Below are positions 20,130-28,322 of a stretch of DNA of 64,000 nt, one piece after another. Each line of letters begins with the position of its first letter. Within the stretch, counting starts at the first letter, position 1. The position numbers and the translations under genes were made by a program. This DNA comes from Streptomyces fructofermentans (GTDB lineage: Bacteria; Actinomycetota; Actinomycetes; Streptomycetales; Streptomycetaceae): the NCBI RefSeq assembly GCF_014651055.1, contig NZ_BMWD01000012.1, forward strand, positions 29,753-93,752. The letters run 5' to 3'. Below the pieces are notes generated by a model. The model saw only the letters and a program-made list of their open reading frames with translations, ran no database searches and was not told the origin of the DNA.

Positions 20130-21539
20130 ATGTTCCAGAACGCCGACGAGGCCAAGAAGTACATCGCGGACGAGGACGTCAAGTTCGTCGACGTCCGCTT
20201 CTGCGACCTGCCGGGCGTGATGCAGCACTTCACGATCCCGGCCGAGGCCTTCGACCCGGCGGAGGAGCTCGCGTTCGACGGCTCCTCCATCCGCGGCTTC
20301 CAGGCCATCCACGAGTCCGACATGGCGCTCCGCGCCGACCTGTCCACCGCGCGCGTCGACCCCTTCCGCCGCGACAAGACGGTCAACATCAACTTCTTCA
20401 TCCACGACCCGATCACGGGCGAGCAGTACTCCCGCGACCCGCGCAACGTGGCCAAGAAGGCCGAGGCCTACCTCGCGTCGACCGGTATCGCCGACACCGC
20501 GTACTTCGGTCCCGAGGCCGAGTTCTACGTTTTCGACAGCGTGCGCTTCAAGACCGCCGAGAACGAGTCCTTCTACCACATCGACTCCGAGGCGGGCGCC
20601 TGGAACACCGGTGCCGTCGAGGACAACCGCGGTTACAAGGTCCGCTACAAGGGCGGCTACTTCCCGACCCCGCCGGTCGACCACTTCGCCGACCTCCGTG
20701 CCGAGATCTCCCTGGAGCTGGCCAAGTCCGGCCTCCAGGTCGAGCGCCAGCACCACGAGGTGGGCACCGCCGGCCAGGCCGAGATCAACTACAAGTTCAA
20801 CACGCTGCTCGCCGCGGCCGACGACCTCCAGCTCTTCAAGTACATCGTGAAGAACGTCGCCTGGCGCAACGGCAAGACCGCGACCTTCATGCCGAAGCCG
20901 ATCTTCGGCGACAACGGCTCGGGCATGCACGTCCACCAGTCGCTGTGGAGCGGCGGCTCCCCGCTGTTCTACGACGAGGCCGGATACGCGGGCCTGTCGG
21001 ACATGGCCCGCTACTACATCGGCGGCATCCTCAAGCACGCCCCGTCGCTGCTCGCGTTCACCAACCCGACGGTGAACTCGTACCACCGCCTGGTGCCCGG
21101 CTTCGAGGCCCCGGTCAACCTGGTGTACTCGCAGCGCAACCGCTCCGCGGCCATGCGTATCCCGATCACGGGCTCGAACCCGAAGGCCAAGCGCGTCGAG
21201 TTCCGCGCGCCCGACTCCTCCGGCAACCCGTACCTGGCGTTCTCCGCCCTGCTGATGGCCGGCCTGGACGGCGTCAAGAACAAGATCGAGCCGGCCGAGC
21301 CGATCGACAAGGACCTCTACGAGCTGGCTCCCGAGGAGCACGCCGGTGTCGCGCAGGTCCCGACCTCGCTCCCGGCCGTCCTCGACCGCCTGGAGGCCGA
21401 CCACGAGTTCCTGCTCGCGGGCGACGTCTTCACGTCCGACCTGATCGAGACGTGGATCGACTACAAGCGCACGAACGAGATCGCGCCGCTCCAGCTGCGT
21501 CCGCACCCGCACGAGTTCGAGCTCTACTACGACGTGTGA
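20130..21539 (+). CDS. glnA: Glutamine synthetase type I GlnA
   Basis: 469 aa, the usual GSI length. Makes glutamine from glutamate, ammonia and ATP. Visible: the N-terminal beta-grasp domain with FDGSSIRGF, the glutamate/metal motif GPEAEFYVFD, HHEVGTAGQAEINYKFN, the ATP-site region KPIFGDNGSGMHVHQSLW, NRSAAMRIP, and the adenylylation loop with Tyr397 in KDLYEL. The last is the target of GlnE, encoded at 55.7-58.7 kb. The ATG at 20130 has AGGAGG upstream. Transcription is expected to depend on GlnR through the box at 19994-20031. Confidence 0.98.
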   Translation: MFQNADEAKKYIADEDVKFVDVRFCDLPGVMQHFTIPAEAFDPAEELAFDGSSIRGFQAIHESDMALRADLSTARVDPFRRDKTVNINFFIHDPITGEQYSRDPRNVAKKAEAYLASTGIADTAYFGPEAEFYVFDSVRFKTAENESFYHIDSEAGAWNTGAVEDNRGYKVRYKGGYFPTPPVDHFADLRAEISLELAKSGLQVERQHHEVGTAGQAEINYKFNTLLAAADDLQLFKYIVKNVAWRNGKTATFMPKPIFGDNGSGMHVHQSLWSGGSPLFYDEAGYAGLSDMARYYIGGILKHAPSLLAFTNPTVNSYHRLVPGFEAPVNLVYSQRNRSAAMRIPITGSNPKAKRVEFRAPDSSGNPYLAFSALLMAGLDGVKNKIEPAEPIDKDLYELAPEEHAGVAQVPTSLPAVLDRLEADHEFLLAGDVFTSDLIETWIDYKRTNEIAPLQLRPHPHEFELYYDV

Positions 21540-21733
21540 CATCACCGTCGGACATCACCGTCCGACATCGACCCGGACCGGAGCGGGTTTCCGCCCGCCC
21601 GGGCCGCGTGTGGGCCGTCGGCCGTGCTCCTCCCCCTCGGGAGGGCACGGCCGACGGCCTTTTCCGCGTCCGGGCGCCGGTCCGCGGTGGCGTGCGCGGG
21701 ACCGGAGCCGGGGAGGACGCCGGGCCGGGGGTG

Positions 21734-22165
21734 TCACCAACCGCCGTCGGTTCCGCCGTGGGCCCTCGTGAGCGCGAAGATGATCAGGAGGTCGAGTGTC
21801 ATCACGGGGATGGCCCACAGCGGGTAGTACGGGACGAACATGAACTGGGTGATCAGGCTGACCCCCGCCGCCACCGCGCCGACCCCTCGACCCCAGCTCC
21901 GGTTCGTCACCACGCCCATGCCGGCGACGACGAGTGCCAGTCCCACCGCGATGTGGATCCAGCCCCAGGCAGTCAGATCGAACCGGTAGGCGTACTGGGA
22001 CGCGGCGAACAGGTTGTCCCGTGCGATACCGGATGCGCCCATGAGGATGCTGAGCGGACCGCTGAGCATCATCACGGACCCGGCGAACACGGACGCGCCG
22101 CTGAGTCTCTCGCCGCCGCCCGGCTCCCCGCTCCCTCTGCGTGTCTCGTTCGGCATCGTCGCCAT
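21734..22165 (-). CDS. DUF7144-type four-helix membrane protein
   Basis: 143 aa with four hydrophobic segments: GASVFAGSVMMLSGPLSILMG, WIHIAVGLALVVAGMGVV, VGAVAAGVSLITQFMFVPY and LWAIPVMTLDLLIIFALT regions, in a small integral membrane protein of unknown function common in Streptomyces. The ATG at 22165 has AGGAAGGTGG upstream and fits the soluble, Gly-rich N-terminus. Downstream frames of the same strand reach far into low-complexity DNA and are not part of it. Confidence 0.78.
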   Translation of the reverse strand: MATMPNETRRGSGEPGGGERLSGASVFAGSVMMLSGPLSILMGASGIARDNLFAASQYAYRFDLTAWGWIHIAVGLALVVAGMGVVTNRSWGRGVGAVAAGVSLITQFMFVPYYPLWAIPVMTLDLLIIFALTRAHGGTDGGW

Positions 22166-22336
22166 GGCCGCCACCTTCCTGTACAGCGAGGTGAACGACG
22201 CACGACGCCCGTGCGACGCCGACCACGCTCCACTGCCAGGATCACCGCGATCCCATGGCACCGCGACTGCAAGCCGCGCCGGGGTACCGCGGACCCCCGC
22301 CGCACGGTCGGCGCCCCCGTCCGGCAACGATCCTGC

Positions 22337-22450
22337 TGGCGACGGTCCCGGTCGGCGACGCCCCTGGTCGGCGACGGTCCCGGTCGGCGGCGACCCCTCC
22401 GAACGGCGGTCCCGGTCGGAGCGCCGGTCCCGGCCCCGCTCCGGCCGGAC
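22337..22450 (+). repeat. Imperfect tandem repeats GGCGACGGTCCCGGTCGG
   Basis: Three to four degenerate units of about 30-36 nt built on GACGGTCCCGGTCGG follow each other in the gene-free gap between the DUF7144 gene and the HTH_42 gene. No other feature is seen in 22166-22563. Confidence 0.6.
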
Positions 22451-22563
22451 CGGGGCACCGCGCACACCGAGGGGCGGCGGGGCGGTGCGTCGAACCGTCG
22501 ACGCGATCCGCGCCGGAGCGCGCAGAATGGGCGCACCGGACCGGCGGGACAGGGGATGCGGAC

Positions 22564-23748
22564 GTGAGCGGGAGCCAGCGGTACATCGGAGCGGCCGAGC
22601 GGCGGACACGGCTCGGCGTCGGGCAGCGGCTGGCCGGACCCTCGCGGGCGCGCACCCCCGAGGAGGTCGCGGACTCCCTGGTGGCGCTGCACGGCTCGGA
22701 CCCCGCGAGCGTCTTCCTCGCCGTGGGGGCACGGCTCTCGGACGCCTCGGAGACCGTGGCGCGGCTGGAACGCGCCCTCTACGAGGACCGGTCGCTGGTG
22801 CGGATGCACGGTATGCGGCACACCGTGTTCGTGTTCCCGACCGCGCTCGTCCCGGTCGTGCACGCGTCCACCGGGGTCGCCGTCGCCGCGCGCGAACGGG
22901 CCTCGCTGATCAAGGACATGGCCGGGGCAGGGGCTCCCGACGCCCGTTGGCTCGCCGAGGTGGAGGCGTCGGCGCTCGCCGCGCTGGCCCTGCGCGGCGA
23001 GGCGACCGCGGCCGAACTGGCCCGCGACGAGCCCAGGTTGAAGGAGCAGTTCGTGTACGCGGCGGGGAAGAGCTACGAGGGGACGCACACCGTCTCCTCA
23101 CGGCTGCTGCGGGTGCTCGGGGCCGAGGGGCGGGTGGTGCGCGGCCGTCCTCTGGGGTCGTGGACGTCGACGCAGTTCCGGTGGGCGCCGGCGCCCCCCG
23201 CCGCCGAGCGGCCGGTCGCCGAGGCGCAGGCGGAGCTGACGGGCGGGTGGCTGGCCGCCTGCGGTCCGGCCACGGAGGCCGACCTGAAGTGGTGGACCGG
23301 GTGGAAGGTGAGCGACGTACGGGCCGCGCTGAAAGCGGTGGGAGCCGTGCCCGTGTCGGTGGACGAGGGGACGGCGTACGTCCTCCCCGGCGCGGCGGAG
23401 CCCGTCGGGCCGGCCGCGCCCTGGGCGGCGCTGCTGCCCGCCCTCGATCCGACGGCCATGGGGTGGCGGCAGCGGGACTGGTACTGCCCCGAGGAGCTGC
23501 GGCCGGCGCTCTTCGACCGCAGCGGGAACATCGGTCCGACCGTGTGGTGGGACGGCCGGATCGTCGGCGGGTGGGCCCAGCGTCCGGACGGTGACATCGC
23601 CTGGCGCCTGCTGGACACCGCGGGTGCGGGCCGCGAGGCACGTGAGGCGATCGGGGCGGAGGCGTCCCGGCTGCGCGACTGGGTGGGCGCGACCAGGGTC
23701 ACGCCCCGCTTCCGTACGCCGCTGGAAAGGGAGTTGGCGGCCCCATGA
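22564..23748 (+). CDS. HTH_42 winged-helix protein (AlkZ/YcaQ superfamily)
   Basis: 394 aa of the PF06224-type family, with three winged-helix domains in a ring. Seen: RTPEEVADSLVALHGSDPASVFLAVGAR (about residues 34-60), MHGMRHTVFVFP, the ACGPATEADLKWWTGW segment and the C-terminal GGWAQRPDGDIAWRLL. Some members (AlkZ, YcaQ) are DNA glycosylases that repair bulky or crosslinking adducts through a Gln-x-Gln or Gln-x-Asp motif. Here the equivalent stretch reads LHGSDP without Gln, so glycosylase activity cannot be assumed. The GTG at 22564 follows AGGGGATGCGG. Confidence 0.8.
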   Translation: MSGSQRYIGAAERRTRLGVGQRLAGPSRARTPEEVADSLVALHGSDPASVFLAVGARLSDASETVARLERALYEDRSLVRMHGMRHTVFVFPTALVPVVHASTGVAVAARERASLIKDMAGAGAPDARWLAEVEASALAALALRGEATAAELARDEPRLKEQFVYAAGKSYEGTHTVSSRLLRVLGAEGRVVRGRPLGSWTSTQFRWAPAPPAAERPVAEAQAELTGGWLAACGPATEADLKWWTGWKVSDVRAALKAVGAVPVSVDEGTAYVLPGAAEPVGPAAPWAALLPALDPTAMGWRQRDWYCPEELRPALFDRSGNIGPTVWWDGRIVGGWAQRPDGDIAWRLLDTAGAGREAREAIGAEASRLRDWVGATRVTPRFRTPLERELAAP

Positions 23749-23845
23749 CGTGATGGTCCGTCAGATCCCGTCCGCAGTCGGCCCGTACGGGCCGGACGGC
23801 CGTGGCCGCCCGCCCACCGGGGCGGGCGGCACCCGGCCGCCTGGT

Positions 23846-24154
23846 TCAGCGGGAGTACCTCATCAGGGCCCGGACCATGTGGCACGTGGTGTCCGACGGC
23901 GGGTGGATCCCGACGAGCCGGGCCGTGCTGCGGATCTTCTCGTTGCGCGCCTGGTTGGGCACGTGGACGCCGGAGTCGAGGAGCGCGATGGCGAGCCGCA
24001 TCGCCTTGAGGCGGCGGTTGTGCGTGATGTACCACTCGCGGGGACGCCCCGCGGGCAGCGGGCTCTTCTCGACCGGCTGGTACGGCAGGTCGAGCTGGAC
24101 GGCCCTCTTGGAGGTGGACTGGGTGGGCAGCGGACTGAGTGCGGCAGCGGGCAC
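23846..24154 (-). CDS. Small conserved hypothetical protein (102 aa)
   Basis: 102 aa, basic: after a Pro/Ser-rich start comes PREWYITHNRRLKAMRLAIALLDSGVHVPNQARNEKIRSTARLVGIHPPSDTTCHMVRALM. The second half looks like a compact helical domain; no domain name recognised. The GTG at 24154 sits 6 nt after AGGAGG; an ATG at 24160 abuts the same AGGAGG and is therefore less likely. Divergent from the ArsC-like gene. Confidence 0.7.
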   Translation of the reverse strand: MPAAALSPLPTQSTSKRAVQLDLPYQPVEKSPLPAGRPREWYITHNRRLKAMRLAIALLDSGVHVPNQARNEKIRSTARLVGIHPPSDTTCHMVRALMRYSR

Positions 24155-24318
24155 AGGCATCCTCCTGTCGCGGTCGGGAAACCGTCCGGCGGCTCCGGCG
24201 GCACCCTCGAACACTGCTTCTATTCTACCGTCGCCCACTGACAATCGCCCCTGGCCAGGGGGCCTTTGAGTCCCTCCGTGACGGGTGTGCGGCACGATGT
24301 CTCGCGTACCGTGGCGGC

Positions 24319-24678
24319 ATGGAGATCTGGATCAATCCGGCCTGTTCGAAGTGCCGCAGCGCCATCGACCTGCTCGACGGGGCGGGTGCCGAGTACACCG
24401 TCCGCCGCTACCTGGAGGACGTGCCCGGCGAGGCCGAGATCCGGGAGGTGCTGGAGCGGCTCGGCCTGGAGCCCTGGGACATCACCCGCACCCAGGAGCC
24501 CGAGGCCGCCGAGTTGGGTCTCGCGGACTGGGCCAGGAGCGCGGCCTCGCGCGACCGGTGGATCGCGGCGCTGGCCGGCCACCCGCGACTCATCCAGCGC
24601 CCCATCATCACCGCGCAGGACGGGACCGCCGTCGTCGCGCGCACCGAGGAGGCCGTACGGGACGCCCTGGGGAGGTAG
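24319..24678 (+). CDS. ArsC/Spx/MgsR-family thioredoxin-fold protein
   Basis: 119 aa, an ArsC-type fold. The active-site motif NPACSKCR contains a CxxC near the N-terminus and RPIITAQDGTAVVAR is the typical C-terminal strand. It may be a glutaredoxin-linked arsenate reductase, but no ars genes are nearby and many family members are not reductases of arsenate. The start is supported only by position; GTGGCGGC upstream is a weak ribosome binding site. Confidence 0.82.
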   Translation: MEIWINPACSKCRSAIDLLDGAGAEYTVRRYLEDVPGEAEIREVLERLGLEPWDITRTQEPEAAELGLADWARSAASRDRWIAALAGHPRLIQRPIITAQDGTAVVARTEEAVRDALGR

Positions 24679-24939
24679 GGACGCGACGCCGCCCCGACCG
24701 CCCGGCCGCACGCGCGGTCGCAGTTGCGGTCGCACCCGGGGCCGCAGTCGCAGGCGCGTCGCTTCGCATCGCATCGCATCGCACGAGAACCGTGACGGCG
24801 GGGGCCGAACTCCCTTTCCCAGCAGTGTGATTCACGTTACTCGGGTGACTCGTGCGAACAACTGAGCAACTCCGTTCGGTATCTCGTACATACCGGTGTA
24901 CGGCCGCTGACAGGGGCGGCCGGGGACAGGAGCCGGTAC

Positions 24940-25641
24940 ATGTCACGCAGGAGAACTCTCGGCACGAAGAAGAAGATCGCGCTGCTGGTGAGCGCGGCGG
25001 CCGTGGCCGGCGGCGGGGCCTTCGCCCTGGCAGCCACTTCGAACGCGGCGCCCGCCACGGCGAAGTCCTCCGTGGTCTGCGACGGGCTCGCCACCGCGCT
25101 GGGCAACAACGAGACGTTCATCGAGGGACAGCGGACCAACCCGGACGCCCAGTCGCAGGCCCGGATCGCCAACCGCGAGGCCGTGATCGCGCAGATCAAG
25201 GTGCAGCAGGAGGCCTCCGGCTGCCAGGTCGGCGAGTCGAACGCGAACGTCGGAGCGGGTGCCGGCGCGGGCGCGGGCGCGGGAGCCGGCGCGGGCGCGG
25301 GTTCGCAGGCCTCCCAGGCGCCGCCCGCCCAGCAGCCCTCCCAGAGCGCGTCCGCCCCCGCCGCGGGTGCGGGCGGTGGTGGCGCCGCCACCGGTCAGCA
25401 GGTCTGCAACGGCTCCACGGTGACCCTCTCGGGCGAGGCGGGCGCCCCGGCCGCGTCCAGCAACCAGTTCCCCGCCGGCACGAAGCTGAAGGTCACCAAC
25501 CTGGACAACAACAAGTCCACCACGGTCGAGGTCACCTCGGTCTCCGGAAGCTGCGCGCTCCTGAACAACGCGGCGTTCGAGCAGGTCCGCGAGCCCGGCA
25601 AGTTCCTGATCCGCAGGGCCCTCATCGAGAAGGTGGGCTGA
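24940..25641 (+). CDS. Secreted protein with Ala-Gly repeat linker
   Basis: 233 aa. Basic N-terminus, hydrophobic stretch and AAPA define a Sec signal peptide (about residues 1-38). A conserved domain with paired Cys (VVCDGLATALGNNETFIEGQRTNPDAQSQARIANREAVI) follows, then about ten Ala-Gly pairs (25248-25307), a Gln/Pro/Ser stretch and a C-terminal domain with two Cys (TGQQVCNG, SGSCALL). The first domain, a cysteine and then a helix counting repeated intervals, resembles in layout the start of the secreted DUF1996 protein at 31.6 kb. The ATG has AGGAG 7 nt upstream. Function unknown, extracellular. Confidence 0.78.
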   Translation: MSRRRTLGTKKKIALLVSAAAVAGGGAFALAATSNAAPATAKSSVVCDGLATALGNNETFIEGQRTNPDAQSQARIANREAVIAQIKVQQEASGCQVGESNANVGAGAGAGAGAGAGAGAGSQASQAPPAQQPSQSASAPAAGAGGGGAATGQQVCNGSTVTLSGEAGAPAASSNQFPAGTKLKVTNLDNNKSTTVEVTSVSGSCALLNNAAFEQVREPGKFLIRRALIEKVG

Positions 25642-25674
25642 CCGCGCGCACTCCCCCGGGTGCCGAAGGACCGG

Positions 25675-25706
25675 CGGGCCGACCGGACAGGAAGCCGGTC
25701 GGCCCG
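25675..25706 (+). terminator. Intrinsic terminator after the secreted protein gene
   Basis: 12-bp perfect stem CGGGCCGACCGG with loop ACAGGAAG, 33 nt after the stop. 25707-25978 holds no supportable gene. Confidence 0.75.
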
Positions 25707-25978
25707 TCCACCGGGACCACCGCCGGCACGGCGGGCCGCCGGGGCGGGGAACGCCGTCTCGGCCGTGCGGAAGGGGACGCCGGCCGAGGAGGAACAGACG
25801 GCGTACCCGGCCCCGGCCGCCGAGGACCCGCCCACTCCCTCCGGCCGGCAGGCCCCGAAACCCATCGCATACGAGGGTCCGGAGCCGGTGCGACGGCCGG
25901 GCGGAATCCGGCGTCCGGGACGCGGGCGCGGGGCGCGCGAACGCTCACGGCGAGTGAGTCGCGACACAGGGGTACCAG

Positions 25979-26016
25979 GTAACACGGGGTTCACATTCGG
26001 GCAATGATCGGGAAAT
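25979..26016. promoter_or_regulatory. GlnR box of glnII
   Basis: GTAAC (25979), TTCAC (25990), GCAAT (26001) and GAAAT (26012) at exact 11-bp steps, the same geometry as the glnA box at 19994-20031. It ends 98 bp before the glnII start, also the same distance as at glnA. GlnR control is therefore likely. Confidence 0.87.
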
Positions 26017-26114
26017 CGCCTGTTGGCAGGCTGCCGGGCATCCGCGGCGCCCCAGTGCCGCAGCGCCGCAGCACCCGCATTGCGCGTAGAGACCCACCCC
26101 GAAGGATGTGTCCC

Positions 26115-27143
26115 GTGACCTTCAAGGCTGAGTACATCTGGATCGACGGCACCGAGCCGACGGCCAAGCTCCGTTCGAAGACGAAGATCCTGACCGACGA
26201 CGCCAAGGGTTCGGAGCTGCCGATCTGGGGCTTCGACGGGTCCTCCACGAACCAGGCCGAGGGCCACGCCTCCGACCGCGTGCTCAAGCCGGTCGCCGTC
26301 TACCCGGACCCGATCCGCGGGGGCGACGACGTCCTCGTCATGTGCGAGGTCCTCAACATCGACATGACGCCGCACGAGTCCAACACGCGTGCCGCGCTCA
26401 GCGAGGTGGCCGGGAAGTTCGCCGCCCAGGAGTCGATCTTCGGCATCGAGCAGGAGTACACCTTCTTCAAGGGCGCCCGCCCGCTGGGCTTCCCCGAGGG
26501 GGGCTTCCCCGCCGCGCAGGGCGGCTACTACTGCGGTGTCGGCTCGGACGAGATCTTCGGCCGTGACGTCGTCGAGGCGCACCTCGAGAACTGCCTCAAG
26601 GCGGGACTCGGCATCTCCGGCATCAACGCCGAGGTCATGCCCGGCCAGTGGGAGTTCCAGGTCGGCCCGCTCTCGCCGCTGGAGGTCTCCGACCAGCTGT
26701 GGGTGGCCCGTTGGCTGCTCTACCGCACCGCCGAGGACTTCGGCGTCTCCGCGACGCTGGACCCGAAGCCGGTGAAGGGCGACTGGAACGGCGCCGGCGC
26801 GCACACCAACTTCTCCACGAAGGCGATGCGCGAGGGCTACGACGCGATCATCACCGCGTGCGAGTCGCTCGGCGAGGGCTCCAAGCCGATGGACCACGTC
26901 AAGAACTACGGCGCCGGCATCGACGACCGCCTGACCGGTCTGCACGAGACCGCCCCGTGGAACGAGTACTCGTACGGCGTCTCCAACCGCGGCGCCTCGG
27001 TGCGCATCCCGTGGCAGGTCGAGAAGGACGGCAAGGGCTACATCGAGGACCGCCGCCCCAACGCCAACGTCGACCCGTACGTCGTGACGCGGCTGATCGT
27101 CGACACCTGCTGCTCCGCCCTGGAGAAGGCCGGCCAGGTCTGA
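26115..27143 (+). CDS. glnII: Glutamine synthetase type II GlnII
   Basis: 342 aa, the eukaryote-like short GS found in Streptomyces, Frankia and rhizobia. Seen: YIWIDGTEPTAKLRSKTK, WGFDGSSTNQA, GIEQEYTFFKG, NAEVMPGQWEFQVGP, DWNGAGAHTNFST and NRGASVRIPW. It lacks the GSI adenylylation loop, so GlnE should not affect it. The GTG at 26115 has GAAGGA upstream; the frame extends further up only through the promoter region. GlnR box upstream, terminator downstream. Confidence 0.97.
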   Translation: MTFKAEYIWIDGTEPTAKLRSKTKILTDDAKGSELPIWGFDGSSTNQAEGHASDRVLKPVAVYPDPIRGGDDVLVMCEVLNIDMTPHESNTRAALSEVAGKFAAQESIFGIEQEYTFFKGARPLGFPEGGFPAAQGGYYCGVGSDEIFGRDVVEAHLENCLKAGLGISGINAEVMPGQWEFQVGPLSPLEVSDQLWVARWLLYRTAEDFGVSATLDPKPVKGDWNGAGAHTNFSTKAMREGYDAIITACESLGEGSKPMDHVKNYGAGIDDRLTGLHETAPWNEYSYGVSNRGASVRIPWQVEKDGKGYIEDRRPNANVDPYVVTRLIVDTCCSALEKAGQV

Positions 27144-27158
27144 TCCACCGCTTCTCCC

Positions 27159-27195
27159 CGAGGGGGCGTCCACCGTCACGGTGGACGCCCCCTCG
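27159..27195 (+). terminator. Intrinsic terminator of glnII
   Basis: Perfect 17-bp stem CGAGGGGGCGTCCACCG with its complement and loop TCA, 16 nt after the stop. Confidence 0.9.
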
Positions 27196-27346
27196 CGCGT
27201 GCCGGGCCCGGCGGTCACCCGGCGACGGCCCCGGCCGGACCGCCCGGTCCCGCGGCGGACCGTACGGCGGCGTCTTCGAGCCATGTCCGCGTCCGACCAG
27301 TGAGAGGACCCTCCTGTCCCGGTCCGGTGTCTGCTTCAATGGAGGC

Positions 27347-27469
27347 ATGGCAGGCTTCCGGAAGTACACCGCGACGGGTCGTCATGACCTCGAGCCCTTC
27401 TGGCCCTCCCGTCAGCACCACGACTTCGACCGGGTGTGTTGTCGCGCGATGAACGCGCGGGCCCTTTAA
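27347..27469 (+). CDS. Possible 40-aa peptide upstream of the winged-helix gene
   Basis: MAGFRKYTATGRHDLEPFWP, continuing QHHDFDRVCCRAMNARAL, in a Streptomyces-like codon bias (about 80% G or C at third positions). GGAGG overlaps the start region (27341-27345), leaving only one base to the ATG, so a start at another codon, or leaderless translation from 27339, is possible. I recall similar short peptides in other Streptomyces but cannot confirm. It may be a leader peptide of the following gene, 121 nt downstream; its end overlaps a small hairpin CGCGCG-ATGAA-CGCGCG. Confidence 0.4.
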   Translation: MAGFRKYTATGRHDLEPFWPSRQHHDFDRVCCRAMNARAL

Positions 27470-27590
27470 AGCCGTACACCCCCGGCCTTCGGCCAGCGCG
27501 CACGACGTACGTCCCTCGACCGCTCCGCGACCAAGAACTCGCGGCCGTCGACACAACCGACGACCTCTCGCGCGAAAGAGCTGACCTCAC

Positions 27591-28211
27591 ATGGCGAACA
27601 CCCGTTCTTTCTCCTCCGTCGCCGCCTCTCCCGGCCCCGCGCCCGCCGCGGCACCGGCACGCCACCGACTGCGTGCCGTCGACCGGGACGAGGAGTGGCC
27701 CCTGCCGCAGGCCTCCGGGGCAGGGCTCCTGGGCCAGGACGTCACGGCCCTGCTGCCGCCGGGGACCACCTGGCTGCCCGCTCCCCCGAACGCCCTTCCC
27801 ACCCTGCCCGGCAGGCCGCCGATGATCGGGTACCTGATCCTGGTCCCGGCCGACCAGCAGACCCGGTTGGCGTCCGCGGTGCCCGACGCCGCCCCGGAAC
27901 GGCCCGACCCGGCCGACGAACCGCTCGTGCGCGTCGACTCCGTGCGGCGCACCGCCGAGATCGGCGGGCGGCCGCTGGACCTCACCTACCTGGAGTTCGA
28001 GCTGCTCGCGCACCTCGTCGCGCATCCCCACCAGGTGCACACCCGCGACCAGTTGGTCACCACGGTCTGGGGCTACGGGCACGTGGGCGACGGCCGCACC
28101 GTGGACGTCCACATCGCCCGGCTGCGCCGCAAGCTCGGCGCGGAGCACCGGGACGCGATCCTGACGGTCCGCCGCGTGGGCTACAAGTACGCGCCCCCGA
28201 CGGCGGGTTGA
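27591..28211 (+). CDS. OmpR/PhoB-type winged-helix protein without receiver domain
   Basis: 206 aa. The C-terminal half (about residues 105-200) is a Trans_reg_C DNA-binding domain: DLTYLEFELLAHLVAHPHQV, TRDQLVTTVWGYGH, TVDVHIARLRRKLG and VGYKYAPP. The first half lacks a receiver domain (no phospho-Asp or Lys motif) and is Pro/Ala-rich with a short hydrophobic strand MIGYLILVPAD. So it probably acts without phosphorylation. Several single-domain regulators of this type occur in Streptomyces. Targets unknown; the upstream peptide and glnII are neighbours only. Confidence 0.83.
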   Translation: MANTRSFSSVAASPGPAPAAAPARHRLRAVDRDEEWPLPQASGAGLLGQDVTALLPPGTTWLPAPPNALPTLPGRPPMIGYLILVPADQQTRLASAVPDAAPERPDPADEPLVRVDSVRRTAEIGGRPLDLTYLEFELLAHLVAHPHQVHTRDQLVTTVWGYGHVGDGRTVDVHIARLRRKLGAEHRDAILTVRRVGYKYAPPTAG

Positions 28212-28322
28212 CCCGAGCGCACGGGCCCGGGACCGCGTCCGCCCGCACGCCCCCGGCTCTCCGGTTCGCCTGTCGGCAGATTTCGGTTCCGCCGCGGCCC
28301 TTCGCGGGGCAGAGTCGTCGGC

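Noticed and set aside
25660..26007. 115-codon frame between the secreted protein gene and glnII
   Set aside because: Arg/Pro/Gly-rich low complexity, no ribosome binding site, and it runs into the GlnR box of glnII.
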